From NCBI GenBank assembly GCA_036852015.1, contig JAANDG010000032.1, forward strand, positions 248,001 through 312,000: a DNA stretch of 64,000 nt. The letters run 5' to 3'. Position numbers and translations under genes: made by a program. Below, piece after piece: positions 51,901-64,000 of the stretch. The DNA comes from Pelodera strongyloides (Eukaryota; Nematoda; Chromadorea; Rhabditida; Rhabditidae). The notes under the pieces are model-generated. The model did not search any database, was not told where the DNA came from, and saw nothing but the letters and a program-made list of their open reading frames with translations. How positions within the stretch are numbered: position 1 is the stretch's first letter; the number at the start of each line of letters is the position of its first letter.

Positions 51901-52133
51901 GCTAATGCTGTTGAGCAGCGTACGTTTCACGAGCCACATGCCATTCCGCTTTAACAAAATAGAGGGAGGCGGTTATTAAAAATCCTGAATATTGAAGCTC
52001 TTTTCAGGAAGATGATGGGGATAGTGACGAAGAGCTGGCTATTGAATGGGGCCACCTAAAGAAGGACACAGAATCCCTGGAGAAGACTGCCCAAATGACT
52101 GATCTAGATATATCCACATTGTCTATACATTAG
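43901..52133 (+). CDS. GCNA: GCNA homologue: acidic disordered region, SprT protease, zinc ribbon, C-terminal box; 718 aa
   Basis: GCNA proteins remove DNA-protein crosslinks in germ cells and early embryos. Exons: 43901-43956, 44695-44777, 45262-45470, 45780-45923, 46069-46180, 46608-46739, 47031-47100, 47307-47380, 47566-47686, 48003-48076, 48234-48292, 48392-48478, 48821-48901, 49288-49404, 49817-49941, 50174-50281, 50896-50971, 51208-51354, 51616-51771, 52008-52133. The total is 719 codons in frame; the 47100/47307 junction is chosen by phase. The N-terminal half is Ser/Glu/Asp-rich and disordered. The SprT domain follows (LFRIFNEYCF, AWNSRLRKTAGQC, catalytic HELCH and downstream HGPSW). 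Paired CXXC (VCKNC, VCGKC) suggest a zinc ribbon. A basic helix-rich segment (FAEYVKQHYKEYKRPGVTH) resembles the HMG-like box of some GCNAs. The C terminus is acidic. Confidence 0.91.
44404..44582. mobile_element. GAGGCCGTATTCACC MITE, copy 1, in GCNA intron
   Basis: Ends TAGGCCGTATTCACCAACAC and the inverse GTTGGTGAATACGGCCTCA. There is an internal inverted pair around AGGGAGCCCTCC / GGAGGGCTCCCT. The flanking intron sequence is repeated without the insert at 45037-45148. A second copy is at 56236-56365. Confidence 0.75.
44817..44952. mobile_element. GAGGCCATATTCACC MITE, copy 2
   Basis: Ends CAGAGGCCATATTCACC and GGTGAATATGGCCTCAG. It lies in the GCNA intron after the exon ending at 44777. 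Confidence 0.75.
45948..46024. repeat. GA-rich microsatellite
   Basis: (GA)n with GATA interruptions, directly after the GCNA exon ending at 45923. Open frames through it are not coding. Confidence 0.85.
47768..47930. repeat. GA-rich microsatellite
   Basis: Imperfect GAGAGT/GAGA repeats in a GCNA intron. It produces a long Ser/Leu-rich reverse-strand frame that is an artefact. Confidence 0.85.
48939..49119. mobile_element. TTAA-type foldback MITE, GCGAAATACCGGCC family
   Basis: Left AAAGCGAAGTACCGGCCGG plus TTTTTGAAACGCATCG; right CGATGTGTTTCAAAAA plus TATTTCGCTTTAA. It lies in a GCNA intron. The left TTAA is mutated to ATAA. Confidence 0.72.
49463..49593. mobile_element. GAGGCCATATTCACC MITE, copy 3 (opposite interior)
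   Basis: Ends CCCATATTCACCACTC and GGAGTGGTGAATATGGCCTC. The interior is in the opposite orientation to copies 1 and 2 (TTTTTCTCTGCGTGTC). It follows directly after the GCNA exon ending at 49404. Confidence 0.7.
51427..51568 (+). repeat. Short tandem repeat array, AGGACCACCCA unit
   Basis: About five to six units of 24-30 bases, each starting AGGACCACCCA or AGGACCACACA, followed by GGAGTATTCGT or CGACG variants. Two adjacent units are identical. It lies in a GCNA intron. Confidence 0.75.
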
Positions 52134-52228
52134 AGTTGTAAGCCGGGCTATGGTATGGGGTTTCTTTGTAGACCAGGGTTGAGCGGATTTCTGTTTCTTA
52201 CCGTAGTGTTTCACCACGAATTAGGCAG

Positions 52229-52331
52229 TTAAAGCGAATGACTGACCGGAATTTATGTTAATTTGCATACGCCGCATAGGAATGCAGGTTTACTCGATGT
52301 GTTTCAAAAAACGGCCGTTATTTCGCTTTAA
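52229..52331. mobile_element. TTAA-type MITE, truncated left arm
   Basis: TTAAAGCGAAT at the left and CGTTATTTCGCTTTAA at the right. The left half of the GCGAAATACCGGCC family is shortened. TTAA is intact on both sides. Confidence 0.65.
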
Positions 52332-53346
52332 AAAGGATTTTCTCGGGATATTGTAATCAGAGTGTCAGAGCATTGTTAATCGTTCTGTGCTCGATGATAA
52401 AAATGATGTAATCAGGTTAGGTAATTGACTCGAGCCTAATTTTTATTGATAAGGGCAGATAATTTATGATCGTTCTATTTTACGTATCCTTTTATTGTAA
52501 AGAATATATCGGTCTTTGCGCAAGCAGTATTTCGATCAGTCACGCGAGGTCATTCATTTCCACTTTCCTGCCATAACTTGTGTACAGTTGAGTACAACAT
52601 TCCAAAACAACTTTTTCGAGAGTAGGCTGGTCATGTAATTACAACCCTCCGACTAAGCGGCCGGCTCATGCACTTTATTCTCCTCATGCCTAAACTATAG
52701 TGTAGTTTGATAAGACGGTCGTGATGAACGTGGGCCTACAAAGCAATCTAATATTATAACTTCCCATTCCTGCATCTCGTTACTTAACTGATACTTAACT
52801 TTCTGTGCTATAGTATTTTACTTGGTCTCTGTCTATGTGTGCCTGAACTCGTTGATAAAATTAATTAGATATCTGCTCTTTTTGCTACTGTCTATGAAAC
52901 CGTAATGACAATGAACCTCGCTAATTTTCTAACTGGTCTGTAAGATCCCTAAAATTCACAAACTCATCGTCAGTTAATAATTTATCAACGAAAAGAGCGG
53001 TGACTGGTGATAAGGCAATCACATATCAGTTGCTCAATAAAAAAAAGTACACATGTCTAACCAATGACTGTGAAAAGGAGGTGTTAGAGAAAAGAGAGTA
53101 ACCAAACGATGATTTCCCGAAACGATCACAAATCACAACAGAAAAACCACCACATAACGAATGAGGAATAGGAGTTGGGCGTCTTAAACCTCTGGGATTA
53201 AAACTGCTAAAAACATAAACCAAAGTAGGATAGCCCTTATTGAAGAAATAACACAACACAATTGGATCCTAAATAGAAATCTGAAAGAAGCTCCCATAAC
53301 AACCATGCACGAAGAAAGAAGAAGAGACTTTGGCAACACGAATACT

Positions 53347-53482
53347 TTAAAGCGATATAACGGCCGGTTGCTGAAACCTATGTTGGATATTGCATTTCCA
53401 GATTAATGCATATCGAGCAGTTATTTGCATACATTACGTGGGAATGCAGCGTCCACCATATACGGCTGTTATACCGCTTTAA
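53347..53482. mobile_element. TTAA-type MITE
   Basis: Ends TTAAAGCGATATAACGGCC and GGCTGTTATACCGCTTTAA. TTAA is intact on both sides. A diverged member of the GCGAAATACCGGCC group. Confidence 0.7.
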
Positions 53483-53832
53483 ATAAATGATACAAATTAC
53501 GGGTCTCTACAACAAGCTTATCACCACTAGCAGGATCAACCACGTAAAGGTGTCCATGAAAACTTACTACTGGGAAATTCTATGAGCAATTATACCATTA
53601 GAGAAGTTCCAAACATGCTAAAGAGGGCAATCAGGAATATGCAAATCAATAAACATGATATCACAGATTGTTCATGATCGGGACGCGGGAATTCAACGGG
53701 ATAAAAACGGTCAAATATCCAAATTCACTTCAGAATTCTACAACTATCCCAATATAGTATCGCGGAATGGTTTACAAACCTTTACAACAGTTCCGGGGTT
53801 TTGACTGAAAATAACTATATTACCACAAATAC

Positions 53833-53962
53833 CAGAGGCCATATTCGATATTCACCACTCAATTCCCGGGTGGAATTTTTTCCCCGGGTAGAACACAGTT
53901 GCAGTTGCATATATTCCCCGGGAATAATTCACAGAGTGAACATAGTGGTGAATATCGCTTCA
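53833..53962. mobile_element. GAGGCCATATTC MITE, copy 4
   Basis: CAGAGGCCATATTCGATATTC on the left includes a short local duplication of ATATTC. The right end is GTGGTGAATATCGCTTCAG. It is the most diverged copy. Confidence 0.55.
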
Positions 53963-54614
53963 GCTCGACAAGTGGGGATAGGTTCTACATAGGAAAGCCA
54001 TAGAAACAAAGGTAATCGAAAGTTATTCCGGAATCACGAATCAATTGAGCGTCTAGTGATTAGAATACAAACATAATGTAAAGCCCATAAAAGTAGACTA
54101 ACAAAAAATACTATACACAATCAACGGGCACTCAAAGTGATTAATCGCTCACACACAGACAGAATACAGCACAAAAGTAAAATAAATAAATAATACTCTA
54201 TAAAAACCCAGCTACACAAACAAATAGTTCATAAAAAAATTTCCACGCTACGAAACGACGTCTCTCTGTCTTTACAACACAACGAAAATTAGATTGCATT
54301 GTTCTATCACATGATCTAAAACACTCGCATACACAAACTACAAGCAAGTAATATTCCAACCCATTAGAACACAAGAAGTGATCAGTTAACTCAAAAAAAA
54401 AACATGCTAACAAACTCTCGATTCAAACCCTTTACTGAGCTACACATTTTACATATTTAGCTAAATCGTGTGCGAAGATCTCGCTGCTGTAAATCCCGTA
54501 ATACCATGTACCACTAAATAGAGCTAGCGTTAGGACATAATTCATATCGATACGGCGAATCGCTGCTCGCTGCAGATAAGAACTAAAAACTCTCACATAC
54601 AGAGAATATGAACC

Positions 54615-60365
<5,751 letters not shown>

Positions 60366-62826
60366 CTGAAAAAACATGCTAAGATGTGGAAAATAGTGAA
60401 TTAACGATAAAACAACGGATAAGACAAGACAATAAATGGAACAAAAAAGGGGAACCAGGACAAGTGATCAACCCATGTCGTTCGAGGTTCGAGCCATAGC
60501 AACAAAAACGGATTTCATTTTATATGTTTTACTGTATTCTTGCGCAACGCAACTTGTCTAAACCGATCTTAATTGTATGACAAAGTATTGCTGCATCATC
60601 ACTTGTAAAATCAGCAATAATGTACAAATAGGGGAGATCGAGTACAACGGTCACACATGCGCTCCAGTTCCGCAAAGTTGCCCTTTTCGCACGGTCCGTG
60701 CAACATTTTAGCAAATTGCCTGCACATTGCATGCCACCATTCTCACCAAAAGGTACGGTATAAATGGTGCCTTATTAAGACTTTGGCAAAAATTGATAAT
60801 AGAGAAAAAATGGAACAACTAGTTTTCTTTGATCATATTTATTCTCAGTGAGAATAAATAAAGAAAGTCAAGAAATGAAGAAAAATTTACTGAAAAGGGT
60901 ACTTCAAAATATGAATAGTAACTCCTCTACTTCGTCCAAAATAAACCACAATACATATCGGGGGAAATTTGGTTGGTGGTTGGGGTGAGCACATCCAGCC
61001 TTTTTCTTTGGAAAATGCATCATTGCGTGGGCGGCTATTGCTGCAACACTGCGCAAACATATGTGCTGTTCGCACACTTCTGGCGCAACGCACATAGCAC
61101 ACCTTGAATGAATGGACCTCCCAAGCACAATTTTTAATACGAGGAGGTAAAAGATCAGGCCCTGTAACATTTTTCTGTGATAAAACTACATGGTGCTGCA
61201 ATTATGCTGCAATTATGTTAACGAAAACCGCATTTCCTACTGTAGCAAAATGTGGAAGTGACTGGCAAACTTTATCCCCAGATGCGAACCATGGGTTGAT
61301 GAAGAAACTACATGTACTAATAGAATACACGAAAGGACACACCTTGAGGAAAAACGCGCTTATGGAGGCTCACCTGGTTTTTAGCCGTGCATGCACCATT
61401 GCAGTTTCGCATGGTGATGCGGCGCAGCAAGAAAAACAGATGTGCCTACTTCACGCCGCGCATCTCACGCTTCGCCATTCTCCAGGTTCTCGCCCGCGAA
61501 AACCCGACCAAGATAGTGTGACGTCGCCGTGCTCTCTTTTATCTGCCTCATCAGCACCAAATCCCGCATTTTCGTACAGTCGCCGCGAGCATCTTTCTAG
61601 TTTCGTGCCACGCCTTCGCTAGAGTACCCTTCGAGTTGCGTTACAGACGTATTATTAGGCAGCGATATCTTGAGTTAGGCGGCAAATTCATATGGATTTT
61701 TCTGCCTCTTGAGCATGCACTGAAAACCGATGAGTTGCGCGCACCATTTCGGGACACAAAATGCTGAATAGAAATAGGGCGCAAAATGCGCGCCGATCCG
61801 GCGGTGCGGGAAACACTTTTCTTGGTTCGGCGCGCAAGTTGCGCCGCGCACCATTTTTGCACCTTTTCCGCACCATTTTGGCAATATTTTTAAAAGCGCT
61901 CGGAGGATGTGCCGCAAGTCAGTTGTTGTACTGACCTGCAAGCTCAGGTCTCACGTGTTGTGTGCTCGAGTAGTCTAAGGCGCTGTTTAGAGAAAGTATC
62001 TAACAAGAGTGTAGGTTCGAATCCAACACGCTGCTTTTTTTTGCAGTTGCTACTTTTCCCGCACATTTTCGGTTTAACGACGTGATGCTTTTCCTATAGT
62101 GTGTAAGTTTCACAAAGAGTGAGAGGCTCGCGAGAGAACACGAGAGATATGCTTGAAGATGCAGTATACATTTGTGACAATTTGCTTTTCTCATTTTTAT
62201 AATTGCTTTTCTCATTTGCGAACCGTTTGGTATTTTATGGGAAACCATTGGAGACACTTGGTGGCACGAAACCGTTCCTCTCTGCGGTCTAGTTCCCCGC
62301 CTACTCGCCCGTCCAGAACCGGGTGGTCTTTTAAAGGTGTATACCAATCGGAAAATTTGCAAGTGGAAGCGCTTCGAGACCTTATTTTTGTACCGTATGA
62401 CAGCACCTCCTCAACCAGTATATTTTTAATAGAATTTGATTTTTTGAGCTTTTTTGGCGTTTTTATTGAAGTTATGGCCCGTTTTATATATATTTTTGAC
62501 CGTAAATTTCATCTGGATTAGTGGTCCGGTCATATTACCTCACAACAAGCGATTTTGATTTTATTACCGTGGCTTTTTTTAATAAATTCCCATATATTGA
62601 TTACTTTATTCTCATGTGAAAATATTTATACCGCAAAAGACTTCGGTTTTTTACTCGTTTATTCTCATCTGTGTTGACGAAATTTTGTTTCGTCGAGAAA
62701 GCCTGGAAACTCCGTTCGCACAATTTGATGACCGAATTTTAATGTACCATACCATCTTATCCCTATAATTGCGTATGTGTTAACCTTTTCCATTCGTATT
62801 GACATGGTGTATTTTTTCTAGGTAAA
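60366..62826. other. Divergent spacer between VMP1 and RPSA
   Basis: It must hold the RPSA promoter, and the VMP1 promoter unless VMP1 has distant 5' exons. Several open frames cross 61100-61900 on both strands, but none shows family similarity or splice structure. A tRNA-like sequence lies at about 61954-62034. A TTTTTTCTAG acceptor ends at 62820. Confidence 0.55.
61954..62034 (+). tRNA. tRNA-Leu-like pseudogene
   Basis: GTGCTCGAGTAGTCTAAGGC resembles a leucine tRNA D arm and GTAGG-TTCGAAT-CCAAC a T arm. The anticodon region (CGCTGTTTAGAGAAAGTATC) cannot be folded cleanly and may hold a TAG loop or a small insertion. A T8 run starts a few bases after the 3' end, like a Pol III terminator. 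Confidence 0.35.
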
Positions 62827-63890
62827 ATGTCGGGCGGTTTCGAACCGTTCGCTCTCAAAGAGGAGGATGCCATGAAGTTCCTTGCTTCGCAAACTCACAT
62901 TGGTACCACAGCTGTGGACTACCGCATGAAGCACTACATGTACAAACGTCGCTTCGACGGTATGTCTTGGTTTTTGTTTACGAAATTTATCAAATTTTGT
63001 TTTATTTTTGGGCAATAATGATCAGTTACGTCCTTTTTGTTGGTTATTGTTTATCTTTTATTATCGAAAAAAGTCTTTTCTTTTTATAAATCGAAAAAAG
63101 CACTGTGTGGCGAATCGTTCGGTGTGGGACGTTGGGCTTGGTTTTCTGTTACTTTTATTTACTTGTTGTGTTTTTAGGAACCTACATTGTCAACCTGAGA
63201 AAGACCTGGGAGAAGATGCTTCTGGCCGCGCGCGCTTTTGCCGCAGTTGAGAACCCCGCTGAGATCATCGTTGTGTCTGCTCGCCCCTTCGCTCAGCGTG
63301 CTCTGATGAAGTTCGCCGCTCACACCGGCTGCTCTCCTATTTTCGGACGTTTCGCTCCCGGTTGTTTGACTAACCGTGTGCAAAAGAACTTCAAGGAGCC
63401 CCGTCTCATCATCGTTTCTGACCCGACTGTTGACCACCAGGTATGTTTTTGTTGGTTTTATTGTTGTGATCGTTGTATACTTTATAATAAGTGGACTGTC
63501 ATGTTTTTTCAAGCGTATCCTATTATTCATTACGGTAAGCCACTGACCACGAGCAGCGATACAACAGTCGGTTTTGCAGCGTATGTTACACAACCGCACT
63601 TCCATGTGTTGTATACGGATGAAAATATTTGAGTAAAAAAATCGCGCCGTCATTTGCGTTCCGATCACATTAAATGGGAAATTAGTGTCTCAAATCAATT
63701 TCCGTTCAAAGCGGGGCGTTCTACCGCTTTAAGGAAAGGGACCCCCTTTCTTCAACATTACCGGGTGTATTTTATCTGACCCTTCTAGGCCGTCAGAGAG
63801 GCATCTTATGCCAATGTGCCCGTCATCAGCTTCTGCAACTCTGATGCTAATCTGGCTTTCGTTGATGTTGCCATTCCTTGCAACAACAAG
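62827..63890 (+). CDS. RPSA: Small ribosomal subunit protein uS2 (RPSA/40S SA), 5' part
   Basis: Structural protein of the 40S subunit needed for late small-subunit maturation. Exons: 62827-62959, 63178-63440, 63789-63890, in phase. They encode about the first 166 residues; the rest lies beyond the window. Matches uS2: [48 protein letters not shown] and AIPCNNK at the last visible junction. The start ATG lies six bases after a TTTTTTCTAG acceptor, suggesting trans-splicing or a 5' UTR intron. The middle intron (63441-63788) holds a truncated TTAA-type MITE ending at 63732. Confidence 0.97.
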
Positions 63891-64000
63891 GTTCGTTTTG
63901 TTGATCTAAATATTTATTTATCTGTTTATGAAATTGAGTGCTTTGTCTGAGAGTTGGCTATTTTCATTATTCCGGAAACAAGCTACTGCTTGATATTGAC

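Larger units (their letters stand above)
52134..54614. other. Convergent spacer between GCNA and VMP1
   Basis: The 3' UTRs of both genes should lie here. No coding exon was recognised. It contains two TTAA-type MITEs and one GAGGCCATATTCACC MITE, all listed separately. Otherwise AT-rich. Confidence 0.6.

Noticed and set aside
30514..52133. BCAS3 and GCNA as an operon
   Set aside because: They are on the same strand, but the start codons and stops are separated by 1.7 kb with a polyadenylation-like signal and a MITE between. Typical nematode operon spacing is about 100 bases.
61104..61622. 172-codon plus-strand frame upstream of RPSA
   Set aside because: There is no recognisable domain and it overlaps comparable frames on the other strand. 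Possibly real, but the sequence alone gives no support.

Overview
The window is animal nuclear DNA: multi-exon genes with GT-AG introns, class I tRNA genes, abundant short inverted-repeat transposons and microsatellites. It is most likely a nematode. The evidence is nematode-like protein sequences (uS2, PP1, GCNA), TTTTCAG-type acceptors lying directly against or a few bases before start codons (as expected for spliced-leader acceptors), and a degenerate TTAGGC-like interstitial repeat. The species cannot be named from the sequence. Exon models were made by hand from reading frame, splice sites and phase; except where noted, every junction keeps frame.

Layout: (1) 1-2575, no gene recognised, TTAA-flanked MITEs. 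(2) 2576-20337, minus, an EPAC/RAPGEF cAMP-regulated Rap exchange factor with about 30 exons. Its introns hold five antisense tRNA genes (Lys, 3x Asp, Leu), a young LTR element with intact 5-bp target duplication (11273-14962), foldback MITEs and a telomere-like repeat. (3) 20338-25327, mostly GA/CT repeats, with one possible small exon. (4) 25328-29158, minus, PP1 catalytic subunit with two hAT-like MITEs in its introns. (5) 30514-42213, plus, BCAS3, arranged head-to-head with PP1. Its introns hold several foldback elements and three copies of a hairpin-plus-tRNA-like repeat. (6) 43901-52133, plus, GCNA (acidic disordered region, SprT protease, zinc-ribbon cysteines, C-terminal box). (7) 54615-60365, minus, VMP1. 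(8) 62827 to the window end, plus, ribosomal protein uS2 (RPSA), cut off by the window.

The genes do not form one pathway. EPAC and PP1 are signalling enzymes, BCAS3 and VMP1 both act in autophagy/phagophore biology, GCNA repairs DNA-protein crosslinks in the germ line, and uS2 is a housekeeping ribosomal protein. The most notable unexplained structures are the three-hairpin/tRNA-like repeat inside BCAS3, the gag-only LTR element inside EPAC, and the many unrelated foldback elements flanked by TTAA.
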